Assembly (NCBI RefSeq): GCF_014205295.1
Contig: NZ_JACHNF010000001.1
Coordinates: 248,001 to 312,000 of the forward strand
Direction of reading: 5' to 3'
DNA: 64,000 nucleotides
DNA from: Kribbella solani
GTDB taxonomy: Bacteria; Actinomycetota; Actinomycetes; Propionibacteriales; Kribbellaceae
Every line of letters starts with the position of its first letter. Position 1 is the stretch's first letter. The translations under genes and the position numbers were made by a program. The notes beneath the pieces were generated by a model. That model was given only the letters and a program-made list of their open reading frames with translations, had not been told where the DNA came from and made no database searches. Below, one piece after another: positions 8,991 through 17,469 of the stretch.

Positions 8991-10127
8991 TCAGTTCCCC
9001 TGCACTACTCGGAGCTCGGCGCGGCGGTTGGCGATCCGCCCGGCGCCGGTGTCGTTGGTTGCGATCGGGAACGACTCGCCGTACCCGTGTGGGAGGAGCC
9101 GGTTCGCGCCGACCCCCAGCCGGACCAGCTCCGCCTTCACCGCGGCGGCTCGGCGTTCGGACAGCGGCAGGCTGGTAGCCGGTGAACCGAGGTCATCGGT
9201 GTGACCGGCGATCTCGACCCGTACTGTCCCGCATGACTTCAGCAACGCGGCGGCCTTCACTACGGCCGGTTTCGACGCCTCGTTCACGATCGACGTACCG
9301 GACAGGAAGTTGATCTTGTACTCCCGGCCGAACGTGGCCAGCCGGCTCTGGAACGTACGGCACGGTTCGCTCACCGCCGTCTTGGCCGGCGCGGGCAGTT
9401 GCAGCTCGTCCGCGAGGACAGCGCCCGGCACCGCCTTCGCCGCGGCCCGGCCGACGGTCGCCTTGGTGGCCTGGTCGGGTACCTGACCGGACAGCGTCAC
9501 GGTGTCGCCGTCGTACCGCACCGAGGCGTCGCCGCCGCCGATCGCGAGCGCCCGCAGCAGCGCGGACAGCGTGGTCGCGTCGGTGAGACCGTTGGCCGGG
9601 TCGATCGTGGTGCGGTCGTCGTACTCGCGGTCCGGACCGAGTACGCCGTCGACCTCCGCGGCGAGCGCGTCCTTCACCGCCTGACTCCGCACCGGCACCT
9701 GCACCCGGATGGCCCGATCGGTCCGCCCGACCTCGAACCCAGGAACCCCGGACCCGGCCGGCGCCGTGCTGCCTGTGGTCGCTTCGGCGGTCGGTGTCGG
9801 TGTGACCCCGGCTGTCGGCGTGCCAGTTGCTGTTGCGACGACTCCGCCGTCGATCTGCACTGATCGCACCCCGTCGACGCCGGTGACGATCGACCGGACA
9901 GTGCCTTCGTCCACACCCGCCGGGACGACGATCCGCGCGTCGCGCCCGTCGAAGTCGATCCGATTGGTCTCGATACCCCGGGCCTTCAACGCGGCCGCGG
10001 TCCGGTCACGCAGATCGTCCTCGGTGGTACCCGCGCGCGCCGGGATCAGCACGGCAGTCAGTAGTACTGGCACCGCGACGACCGCGAGTAGCCAGACGAC
10101 GAGCGGCCGCCGTACGAGACCGGGCAC
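8991..10127 (-). CDS. arfA: ArfA/OmpATb-like OmpA-family protein with BON-type region
   Basis: A 378-residue protein. An N-terminal hydrophobic segment (VVWLLAVVAVPVLLTAVLI) is followed by two BON-like segments (LKARGIETNRIDFDGRDARI and the ASVRYDGDTVTLSG region) and a C-terminal OmpA domain with the peptidoglycan-binding pattern AGHTDDLGSP...LSERRAAAVKAEL and a final NRRAEL. A threonine/proline linker (TPTAGVTPTPTAEAT) lies between. The GTG at 10127 has GGAGGA just upstream; the longer frame to 10289 lacks a signal. The BON plus OmpA architecture and two downstream partners match mycobacterial arfA. Confidence 0.85.
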   Translation of the reverse strand: MPGLVRRPLVVWLLAVVAVPVLLTAVLIPARAGTTEDDLRDRTAAALKARGIETNRIDFDGRDARIVVPAGVDEGTVRSIVTGVDGVRSVQIDGGVVATATGTPTAGVTPTPTAEATTGSTAPAGSGVPGFEVGRTDRAIRVQVPVRSQAVKDALAAEVDGVLGPDREYDDRTTIDPANGLTDATTLSALLRALAIGGGDASVRYDGDTVTLSGQVPDQATKATVGRAAAKAVPGAVLADELQLPAPAKTAVSEPCRTFQSRLATFGREYKINFLSGTSIVNEASKPAVVKAAALLKSCGTVRVEIAGHTDDLGSPATSLPLSERRAAAVKAELVRLGVGANRLLPHGYGESFPIATNDTGAGRIANRRAELRVVQGN

Positions 10128-10251
10128 TGTTCCTCCGTGGATGCGGGCCAGAGGTATCCGGCCAGAGTGACCGTGCGCGAGGAGACTACTCCGCTTCGCA
10201 CGCGGAGCGCACGCTCGGCGGGGGAGCGTCGCCAGGTTCAGGCAGGATTTC

Positions 10252-10282
10252 CTGTCCGGTTCCGCTGTCCGGTCTCGGACAG
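10252..10282. promoter_or_regulatory. inverted/direct repeat, candidate operator
   Basis: Between the divergent arfA-like gene and the first winged-helix gene. CTGTCCGGT occurs at 10252 and 10265, and CTGTCCG (10265-10271) pairs with CGGACAG (10276-10282). The position upstream of a probable DNA-binding protein suggests an autoregulatory site. This is inference only. Confidence 0.35.
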
Positions 10283-10318
10283 GACGCACATGTGCCAGCC
10301 CGCTCCGCGTGGAATCCC

Positions 10319-10347
10319 TTGACTTAGTCGGGGCCGTGAACCGTACT
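10319..10347 (+). promoter_or_regulatory. candidate sigma-70-type promoter
   Basis: TTGACT at 10319-10324, a 17-base spacer, then CGTACT at 10342-10347. It lies 34 bases before the start of the winged-helix gene at 10382. The -10 box is weak. Confidence 0.35.
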
Positions 10348-10381
10348 TGTGGCTGGCCGGTTCAACTGGGAGGGGCTTGCC

Positions 10382-10948
10382 ATGATGTCGATGGAGAGGG
10401 TGTCCGACTCGTCGCTGATCATCGGCGTGGCCGCGTCCGCGGCTGAACGAGTACAGCTCGCGCGGTTGCTCGGTACCGCGGACGCACTGCTACTGGTGTC
10501 CAGTGCTGATCAGGCCCGCGCGTTTCTGGCCCACGCGTTTCTGGAAGGCACGGGCGTCACGTCGTCGTCGGTCGCCGTACCGGAGGTCGCTCCGGCCGTA
10601 CGGGTGGTGCAGGCTGCCGCCCAGATCGCCGCGGTACCGCAGCAGGCACCAGCTCCGGTAGCTGGTCTGCACCTCGACGTGGATCGCCGCGTGATGCGCT
10701 GGAAGGACCGTGAGCTGCCGCTGACCCGGTTGGAGCATGACTTCCTGCACTGCCTGGTAGAGGAACCCGGTCGGGTCTGGACGTACCAGCGGCTGCACCA
10801 CGCTGTCTGGGGCAACGAGCACCTCGGTCACGGCTCGCACATCCACTCGGTGGTGAAACGCCTCCGCCAGAAGCTGGTCAACCTTGGCGCCAGTGTCACC
10901 ATCCAGGCGGTCCGCGGCGTCGGCTTCCACTTACTACCCACCAGCTGA
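10382..10948 (+). CDS. PhoB-type winged-helix DNA-binding protein (paralog 1)
   Basis: A 188-residue protein. The N-terminal half (SLIIGVAASAAERVQLARLL...ALLLVSSADQARAFL) looks like a reduced alpha/beta domain without phosphoacceptor receiver motifs. The C-terminal 95 residues are an OmpR/PhoB trans_reg_C winged helix (LTRLEHDFLHCLVEEPGRVWTYQRLHHAVWG, VVKRLRQKLVNLGA, IQAVRGVGFHLL). The ATG at 10382 follows GGGAGGGG at the right spacing. No sensor kinase is nearby. It is a clear paralog of the protein at 15716-16327, with the same two-part layout. The giant subtilase gene lies between them. It probably regulates transcription; the signal is unknown. Confidence 0.85.
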   Translation: MMSMERVSDSSLIIGVAASAAERVQLARLLGTADALLLVSSADQARAFLAHAFLEGTGVTSSSVAVPEVAPAVRVVQAAAQIAAVPQQAPAPVAGLHLDVDRRVMRWKDRELPLTRLEHDFLHCLVEEPGRVWTYQRLHHAVWGNEHLGHGSHIHSVVKRLRQKLVNLGASVTIQAVRGVGFHLLPTS

Positions 10949-10972
10949 CTACTACCCAACCAGCTGCCAAGG

Positions 10973-11007
10973 GCTCGGCCCCGGACCGGTGTGGTCCGGG
11001 GCCGAGC
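10973..11007. terminator. bidirectional intrinsic terminator
   Basis: A perfect 15-bp stem (10973-10987 with 10993-11007) and a 5-base loop lie between the convergent winged-helix and subtilase genes. There is no strong T run. Confidence 0.8.
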
Positions 11008-11020
11008 TGTCAGTACCTGA

Positions 11021-14000
11021 CTACTTGATCGACTTCAGCGCGAAGTCCTCGGTGACCGGCGTGCCGGCGACCAGCTTGGTGGTACGGGTCTGTGGCTTGT
11101 AGCCGTCCTTGGCGGCGATCAGGGTGAGCGGGTTGTTCCGGCGGTCCAGCCAGTACGCGTAGTTGCCGGACTGGTCGGTGATGAAGGTGTACGACTGCGC
11201 CCACGAGTCCACCTGGACGATGGCACCCGGCAGCGGAGCGGACGCGCCGGACGAGCTGACGCCCGTGACCGTGCCCATCAGCTTGCTCCAGGTGGTGGGC
11301 GGGGTGACGTTCATCGTCACCGCGACCGGAGCCACCGTGTACGGGGTGTTCTCGCCGATCGTCACGGCGCCGCTGAAGGTACCGGGCTGGTCGACACTCG
11401 CGGTGAGCGTGACCTTGACCGTCGTCGACGCGCCCGGGGCCAGCGTGGCCTCGGTCTTGTCCAGCGACAGCCAGCTCACGTCCGCCGACGACTCGGTGCA
11501 GTCGCCGAGACCGGGCAGCGACTCACTGTCCGCGGTGGCGTTGAAGCCACCGGACGAGCCACCGACCTTGTAGAAGCCGCAAGCCGCGCCACCGCGGTAC
11601 CGCGGCAGGTTGGCGTTCGGCAGCGCGGACCAGGCCTCGGTGGCCGGGTCGTACGCGAATCCGGCGTTGGTGACCGCACCGGCCTGGACACCGCCGACGA
11701 CCAGCAGCTTGCCACCGGCGACGGCGTAGGACGCCGCCCAGTGGTCCGCCGGAGCGTCCGCGATCGCGGTCCAGGAGTCAGCTCCCGGGTCGTACACGTA
11801 CGCCTTCTTGAGTGAGTTCGTGCCGTCGTTACCGCCGGCGCAGTACAGCTTGCCGTCGATCGCACCGCAGGACGCGAACGCGACCGACTGCGGGTAGTTC
11901 GCCAGCGTCTGCCAGGTGTTCGCACCGGCGTCGTAGCGCACCACGGTGTTGCTCATCGGGGTGCAGTTGGCGGTAGTGCAGCCACCGACGGCGTACAGCT
12001 TGCCGTCCAGTACTGCCTGACCAGCCGCGGCCCGGGGCGCCGGGTTGGCCGCTACCGCTGTCCAGGCGTTGGTGGCCGGGTCGTACGACCAGGTGTCCGC
12101 CGCCGGGCCGGACGATCCCCAGCCGGAGCTGGCGATGATCTTGCCGCCGGTGACCCCCACGGTGATGGCGTTGCGGGCACCCGGCAGCGGGGCGATCGCG
12201 GTCCAGGCGAGCGTCGCCGGGTCGTACACGTAGCTGTTCGCGGTGGAGGCGCTGCCGTCACCACCGGCGATCGAGTACGTCTTGCCCTCCAGGCTGACGA
12301 CCCGGTTGTCCATCACCGTCGACGGGTAGTCGGCGATGTCGGTCCACGGCGCCGCCTGCGGCTTCGCGGCCACCGGCGCGGCATCGGTCTTACCGGACAG
12401 CATCCGGGCGAACGAGGTGCTGACGGCGATCCGCTGCAGCGGGGCGCCGGCGCTGTTCTCGACCTGTGCCTTGGTGGTCTTGGTGCCGTTCGCGTTCTGC
12501 AGGACGAAACCGCCGTCCTTCTCACCGAACTTCACGTCGACCGGTGCACCGCCGGTGTTCTTGACGGTGAACGACTTGGTCACCTTGCCGGTCGGCAGCT
12601 TCAGGTTGCCGGTGATCGCACCCGGCGTGACGGACAGCTGCCCGGCCTGCAGGGTGTAGTCAGCGGTAGTGGCCCAGTCGGCCTCGACCGGTACGGTCGC
12701 GGTCGAGCTGACGTAGTTGCCGGCCTTGGCGGTGAAGCCCTGGTCGCCGTCGGCCGAGGAGTACAGCCAGTAGAAGCCGTCGTTCAGACCGGTGTCCTCC
12801 GGCGTTGCCACCGTCGTACCGGACTCGCCGCTGCCGTCACGGGTGACGACCGCGCCGTTCACGAACCCGTTGGTGTTGCCGTCCTTGACGTTGCCGACGA
12901 CGATGCCGCCGCCGGTCGGCTGACAGGTGATCTGGCTGCCGATCAGGACGTTGTCGACCTGCCACCACCAGGCGTACTTCGCCTCGTAGTAGTGGAACCG
13001 CACCTGCACGTTGGCCTTACCGGCCGCCTGCGGGATCGCGATCTCCTTCAGACCGCTGACAGTGGCCGTCTGCTGCAGCACGTTGGTCCAGGTGGCACCA
13101 CCGTCGATGGACAGGTCCACGTCGGCCTTGTCGCTCAGTCGCTTGTAGTTCTGGTTGAACCGGATCACCGGAGCAGTGACCGAGCTCAGGTCCACAACCG
13201 GGCTGACCAGTGCGGTGTTCTGCGTACCGCCACTGCCGTACTTGTCGCTGTCGACGGTCGCGAACTTGCCAGTACCGCCGGTCTGGTTGCCCCGGTTGCC
13301 CGGGTCGTCGAACTTCCACACCTGGCCGTTGCCGGCGTTGTCGACCACGGTCCAGCCATTCGGTACGGCGCCGCCGTCGAACGTCTCGTACACGCCGTCG
13401 GAGCCCCACGTGTAACCAGGAGCAGTCGCACAGCTGTCCGTACGCACCGGAACCGCGACGTTCTTCGTCAGGTTGCCGCTGCCGACCGTGATCGGCTGGC
13501 TTACCGTCTGGTAGCCCGGGTACTGCGACTCGATCTTGAGTGAGTACGCCGCACCGGCCGGGACCTTCAGGCTGTAGCGGCCGTTGCTGGGCGTGGTGTA
13601 GTCGAACACTCCACCCGGGCCCTCGACGCTCACCTTCGCGTACAGCGGCCAGCCGTGACCGGAGCCGTCCGAGATGGTGCCGCCCACACTCACCTGCGGT
13701 GAGCTGACCAGAGCGAAGTCCTTGGTGGTTGTCTGACCAGTGGTGATGTCAGCAGTGGTGGTCTGCGTCTTGTAGCCAAAGGACGCGATGGTGAGGCTGT
13801 AGCTACCAGCAGGCAGAACAGACGAGTAAGTTCCGTTGCTGCCGGTGGTCAGTACCTTGTCCGGCGTACCGTCCTGGTGCACGGTGACGCTTGCGCCAGC
13901 CAGCGCGGCACCACCGGTGGCTGCAGTGACCTTGCCGGCCAGCGTGCCGGTGTCACCGATCGGCGCGGCAGCTACCAGAGCCAGCGCGTCCAAGCGGCCC

Positions 14001-15445
14001 TGACCGAACACGTTGTTGTTGTCAGCAGTGCCACCGCACTGGCTGTCCGGTGTGTCGATCGCGGTCTGGTTCAGCAGCGCGCGTGTAGCGGCCACATCGC
14101 CCTTCAGTGCCGGCGAGGCGGCCCACAGCAGTGCGATCGCAGCCGTCAGGTGCGGTGTCGCCATCGACGTTCCGTTGTACGAGCCGTACGCGTTGCCGGG
14201 CAGGCTGGAACGGACATTGACACCCGGAGCCGAGATGTTCGGCTTGATGGTGCCGTTCTGACCCACGCCACGACCGGAGAAGGACGCCGGGTTGTTGTTG
14301 ATGTCGTACGCGCCTGATGAGTAGTTGCTGGTCAGGCTGCCCGGGGAGCCGCTGCTGTTGCAGCCCAGGTCGCCGCTGTTGCCGTTGGCGAACGTGCCGA
14401 AGATCCCGGACGCCGTCCAGGCCAGGCTGATGTCCTCCATGAACGGGTCGTTCGACGGCAGCGTCGAACCCCAGGAGTTGTTGATCACGTTCGGCCGCTT
14501 GCTCGCGTCCGGGTTCTGCCCGGCGAGGTCGGTCGGCTCCAGCATCCACTGGCCGGAGGAGATCAGCGCCTCGTCACTCGGGCAGCAGCCGTTCGCGGCG
14601 ATCCACTTCACGCCCGGCGCGACGCCGATCTGGTTGCCGGCGCCGTCGTCGCCGACCATGGTGCCCATCGTGTGGGTGCCGTGGCCGTTGCCGTCGGACG
14701 GCTTGGTCGGCGAGGTGCCGGCCGCGTCGAACCAGTTGTAGTTGTGGTTGAAGGTGCCGTCGCCGTTGTTGCCGCGGTACTGCTTCACCAGCGCCGGGTG
14801 GTCGTACTGCACCCCGGTGTCGATGCTCGCGACGACGATGCCCTCACCCTTGTCGCCGTACTGCGACCAGACCTGGTTGGCCTTGATGTTGGCGATACCC
14901 CACTCGACCGCCTGCACCTCTTTCTCGGCCTGGCCGGCGGTGACCTTCGGTACCTCCACCTGGGTCGGCGCGTACAGGCCCTGCACCTCCGCGTACGCGG
15001 CCAGGTTCTGCGCCAGGGCGAGTGATCCGTTCTCGATCCGGATCGCGTTCGTACCCCAGAACGACCGGTACTTCACGTGCTGCGCGTCCAGCTCGGCGCG
15101 GACCTTCGCCTGGCTGTCCGCCGCGGCCTTCTTCAGCGCGGCGGCCACGGCGGTACCGCGCTCGTTCCAGTTGGTGATCTTGCTCGCGGCGGACAGGTCG
15201 GCCTTCGTACCGAACCGGACCCAGTAGTCCGTCGCGGCCTTGGCGTCCTTCCCGTCCAGCTTCGCCAGCAGCTCCGGCTTGATCTTGGCGGCGGGCGATG
15301 GCGTGGCCTCCGGCTTCGTCGGCGCTGACGCCTGGGCCTGGCCGGCGGCGGCCATCCCGGTCGCGACGACGGCCAGCGCCGCCAAGGTACTGACGAGCGA
15401 CCTGGCCAGTGATCTGGCCGGCCCCCTTCGTGGTTGATGTGACAT
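11021..15445 (-). CDS. secreted S8 subtilase with CarboxypepD_reg, MAM-like and Kelch modules
   Basis: A 1474-residue exported protease. A Sec-type signal (RSLVSTLAALAVVATGMAAAGQAQA) is followed by an inhibitor-like propeptide (to about 190) and the S8 domain, with Asp209 (SIDTGVQYDH), His255 (GNGHGTHTMG), oxyanion Asn322 (INNSWGS) and Ser427 (NGTSMATPHL). Two carboxypeptidase-regulatory-like folds (GTLAGKVTAATGGAAL..., VGGTISDGSGHGWPL...) follow, then a lectin/MAM-like domain (YETFDGG...) and a third repeat. Five or six Kelch blades (YDPATLAWTAI, YDPATNAWTAV, YDAGANTWQTL, YDPGADSWTAI, YDPATEAWSAL), a BACON-like beta domain and a final CarboxypepD_reg domain complete the chain. The ATG has GAGGGG upstream. 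All catalytic residues are present. Predicted to act outside the cell; the substrate is unknown. Confidence 0.93.
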   Translation of the reverse strand: MSHQPRRGPARSLARSLVSTLAALAVVATGMAAAGQAQASAPTKPEATPSPAAKIKPELLAKLDGKDAKAATDYWVRFGTKADLSAASKITNWNERGTAVAAALKKAAADSQAKVRAELDAQHVKYRSFWGTNAIRIENGSLALAQNLAAYAEVQGLYAPTQVEVPKVTAGQAEKEVQAVEWGIANIKANQVWSQYGDKGEGIVVASIDTGVQYDHPALVKQYRGNNGDGTFNHNYNWFDAAGTSPTKPSDGNGHGTHTMGTMVGDDGAGNQIGVAPGVKWIAANGCCPSDEALISSGQWMLEPTDLAGQNPDASKRPNVINNSWGSTLPSNDPFMEDISLAWTASGIFGTFANGNSGDLGCNSSGSPGSLTSNYSSGAYDINNNPASFSGRGVGQNGTIKPNISAPGVNVRSSLPGNAYGSYNGTSMATPHLTAAIALLWAASPALKGDVAATRALLNQTAIDTPDSQCGGTADNNNVFGQGRLDALALVAAAPIGDTGTLAGKVTAATGGAALAGASVTVHQDGTPDKVLTTGSNGTYSSVLPAGSYSLTIASFGYKTQTTTADITTGQTTTKDFALVSSPQVSVGGTISDGSGHGWPLYAKVSVEGPGGVFDYTTPSNGRYSLKVPAGAAYSLKIESQYPGYQTVSQPITVGSGNLTKNVAVPVRTDSCATAPGYTWGSDGVYETFDGGAVPNGWTVVDNAGNGQVWKFDDPGNRGNQTGGTGKFATVDSDKYGSGGTQNTALVSPVVDLSSVTAPVIRFNQNYKRLSDKADVDLSIDGGATWTNVLQQTATVSGLKEIAIPQAAGKANVQVRFHYYEAKYAWWWQVDNVLIGSQITCQPTGGGIVVGNVKDGNTNGFVNGAVVTRDGSGESGTTVATPEDTGLNDGFYWLYSSADGDQGFTAKAGNYVSSTATVPVEADWATTADYTLQAGQLSVTPGAITGNLKLPTGKVTKSFTVKNTGGAPVDVKFGEKDGGFVLQNANGTKTTKAQVENSAGAPLQRIAVSTSFARMLSGKTDAAPVAAKPQAAPWTDIADYPSTVMDNRVVSLEGKTYSIAGGDGSASTANSYVYDPATLAWTAIAPLPGARNAITVGVTGGKIIASSGWGSSGPAADTWSYDPATNAWTAVAANPAPRAAAGQAVLDGKLYAVGGCTTANCTPMSNTVVRYDAGANTWQTLANYPQSVAFASCGAIDGKLYCAGGNDGTNSLKKAYVYDPGADSWTAIADAPADHWAASYAVAGGKLLVVGGVQAGAVTNAGFAYDPATEAWSALPNANLPRYRGGAACGFYKVGGSSGGFNATADSESLPGLGDCTESSADVSWLSLDKTEATLAPGASTTVKVTLTASVDQPGTFSGAVTIGENTPYTVAPVAVTMNVTPPTTWSKLMGTVTGVSSSGASAPLPGAIVQVDSWAQSYTFITDQSGNYAYWLDRRNNPLTLIAAKDGYKPQTRTTKLVAGTPVTEDFALKSIK

Positions 15446-15715
15446 CTCTGCAGCCCCTCACTTGGAACGACCCCGAGTCGACTCCCCCGAGTCATCTGCT
15501 GCTTGGAGGCCCGAACACGCTGCGTGCCTCCCGGGCCGCGGCATGTGACACCGCAAGCTTGACGTGGACCTTATGTGTCAGAACAACGTGGTAACAAGCA
15601 CACTTCGTGAGCAACATGTGACTAGCCGTCGCGCCGATCGGAGCAACCCTGAGCAATCTGGGCAAACGTTGTCATTCCGTTGACGATCCAAGGCAGCTAT
15701 TGACATCGTGATCAG
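15446..15715. other. divergent promoter region between subtilase and winged-helix gene
   Basis: 270 bases carrying promoters for both the subtilase (minus) and the winged-helix regulator (plus). It is visibly less GC-rich than the flanking genes. It contains phased GAGCAA repeats and TTGAC hexamers near 15553, 15683 and 15699, but no unambiguous -10 box. No coding sequence is apparent. Confidence 0.5.
15608..15670 (+). promoter_or_regulatory. phased direct repeats, candidate winged-helix operator
   Basis: GAGCAA occurs at 15608, 15641 and 15651, followed by GGCAAA at 15661. The last three are exactly 10 bases apart and the first is 33 bases upstream. PhoB-family winged helices bind tandem direct repeats at roughly helical spacing, so this is a good candidate site for one or both adjacent paralogs. 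Confidence 0.45.
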
Positions 15716-16327
15716 ATGGTCACCGCCCGTGTCCCCGCCCCAGTGGACGTCGACCTGACCAGCACCGAACCCGAGCCGTTCCCGCTCCTGATCGCGGTCG
15801 CGGCATCACCAGAACAGCGGGTCCGGCTGGCTGAACTCGTCGACGACGTCGCACCGCTGCTCCTCGTCTCCAGCCTCGACGAGCTACGCAAGCTGCTCGT
15901 ACCCGCCCAGCAGCCACCACCGGCCGCACCCGAAAATCCCGAACCACCCGAACCCGACGCCGCCGACACGTACCCCGACGCCACCCCCGGCCGGAACGAC
16001 GGCACCGACGACGTACTCACCATCGACCGAACCCGCGCCGTAGCCCGCTGGCGCGGCCGCGAAATCCAACTGACCGAACTCGAACGCGACCTGCTCACCC
16101 AACTGATGTCATCGCCGCTACGGGTCTGGTCGTACAAGTCGCTGCACCAAACCGTCTGGCGAGCCCGAAACGTCCGCGGCACCGCCGACGTCCACTCGGT
16201 CGTCAAACGCCTGCGCCGAAAACTCGACGCCCTCGGAACAACCGTAACCATCGACGCCGTCCGCGGAATCGGCTTCCGCCTGACCGACCACCAACGCCCC
16301 ACCATCACAGACCTCCGAGCCGGCTGA
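15716..16327 (+). CDS. PhoB-type winged-helix DNA-binding protein (paralog 2)
   Basis: A 203-residue protein with the same layout as the gene at 10382. The N-terminal region PLLIAVAASPEQRVRLAELVDDVAPLLLVSSLDELRKLL is followed by a proline/acidic linker (about residues 62-95) and a trans_reg_C winged helix (LTELERDLLTQLMSSPLRVWSYKSLHQTVW, VVKRLRRKLDALGT, IDAVRGIGFRLTD). No receiver Asp or sensor kinase is evident. It is divergent from the subtilase gene across 270 bases. The start is the ATG at 15716. Most likely a transcription factor of the protease locus; that link rests on position only. Confidence 0.85.
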   Translation: MVTARVPAPVDVDLTSTEPEPFPLLIAVAASPEQRVRLAELVDDVAPLLLVSSLDELRKLLVPAQQPPPAAPENPEPPEPDAADTYPDATPGRNDGTDDVLTIDRTRAVARWRGREIQLTELERDLLTQLMSSPLRVWSYKSLHQTVWRARNVRGTADVHSVVKRLRRKLDALGTTVTIDAVRGIGFRLTDHQRPTITDLRAG

Positions 16328-16383
16328 ACCGCCACCCGGGGGAGTGGTCGTCGTGCTCCGCGCGGCTGTCCGTACGAACTCGG

Positions 16384-16440
16384 CTTTGAGAACTCACCGC
16401 GCATTTCCGGGCAATGAGGATGCGCGGTGACTTCTCAAAG
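16384..16440. terminator. long bidirectional hairpin
   Basis: A 20-bp inverted repeat with one mismatch (16384-16403 with 16421-16440) and a 17-base loop, between the convergent winged-helix and HNH genes. The arms end in CTTTGAG/CTCAAAG, which gives short T/A tracts on both strands. Confidence 0.75.
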
Positions 16441-16452
16441 TCGTGGTCGGCT

Positions 16453-17469
16453 TCAGTAGTCGATCCAGGTTTTCAGTTCGTTGTAGGTCAGCGTGGGTTC
16501 GCCGACGATGATCTCCACGTCGCCGTCGCTGGGATCCCATTCGGCCGGGAAGCTGAACTCGCCGTCGGCGAACGCCTCGCCGGCCCCCTCCTCAAGCGTG
16601 CCCGGGTCCACCGAGTCATGGAGCAGAGTGACCGGGAACTGCCCCTGGAACGTCCCCTCGAACGTGAACTCGAAGTACGTCCCACTGCGATCAAGCGACA
16701 CCGACCGGACGGCGACGTCGAGCCAACCAGACTCGACCGACCCGGGGTACGCCGCACCGCCGGGAATGTGCTTGTTCTCGAAAGCACTGAAGACATCCTT
16801 GTGGAGGATTCTCTCGAGCGCGATCACCGGCTCTTCAAGTACAGCCGGCAACTCCCCGCCGCAAGCATCTTCGAGTACGCCCAATGCCCGCCGGCTGACC
16901 GCGCCGAGCGTGACCTCGACCTCGAGTGGTCCGTCCTCACCGCGCTCGACGTCGACGACGGAGTACGCGGAGTAGTCCAGGTCGACGCCGGCGTTCGCCA
17001 TCGCCTGGATGAACCCGGGCGCGTGCTCGTTCAGCGTTCGCCGGGCATCCGCATCCGACAGATCCGCCGCCTTCGCCCGCAGCAACGCCGCCGCGATGGC
17101 CTTTGTGTCGTGGAATGTGCGGACGAGGCGGATGACCCGCGGCCGGAGATTCTCCGCCTTGCGCAGCTTGCTGACGATTCGTGGGACCTTCGTGAAATCA
17201 GTGCTGGCCTTCTCCTTGTTGCAGCCCGGGCAGATCGGACCGAGGTTCCTCGGGTCATGAACGTCGAAGTCGCCGTCGAGCCCCAGCTCCTGAGCAAGCT
17301 CGGCCACTCGTTCAGGCGACGCGGACCTGGGCAGCAGATGATCGATCTCCGCGTCCGGGAACGGCATCGCCCGGCCGCACCACCAACACTTGCCCTTGTA
17401 GGCGTCATAAAGCGCCGACGACAAGACGTTGTTGTCCTTACCTTCCTGATAACGCACAGGTTCAGTCAC
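16453..17469 (-). CDS. HNH endonuclease with uncharacterised C-terminal domain
   Basis: A 338-residue protein. Residues 1-95 hold a zinc-finger HNH nuclease: CWWC (Cys28, Cys31), DAEIDHLLPRS (Asp43-His44), PRNLGPICPGCN (Asn75, Cys80, Cys83, Asn84). A helical segment (100-165) and a beta-rich C-terminal region of about 170 residues of no recognised family follow. The start is GTG at 17469 with GGAG seven bases upstream, and it overlaps the stop of the HAD remnant. No methylase or other defence gene is adjacent, so restriction, homing and antiphage roles remain open. Confidence 0.8.
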   Translation of the reverse strand: MTEPVRYQEGKDNNVLSSALYDAYKGKCWWCGRAMPFPDAEIDHLLPRSASPERVAELAQELGLDGDFDVHDPRNLGPICPGCNKEKASTDFTKVPRIVSKLRKAENLRPRVIRLVRTFHDTKAIAAALLRAKAADLSDADARRTLNEHAPGFIQAMANAGVDLDYSAYSVVDVERGEDGPLEVEVTLGAVSRRALGVLEDACGGELPAVLEEPVIALERILHKDVFSAFENKHIPGGAAYPGSVESGWLDVAVRSVSLDRSGTYFEFTFEGTFQGQFPVTLLHDSVDPGTLEEGAGEAFADGEFSFPAEWDPSDGDVEIIVGEPTLTYNELKTWIDY

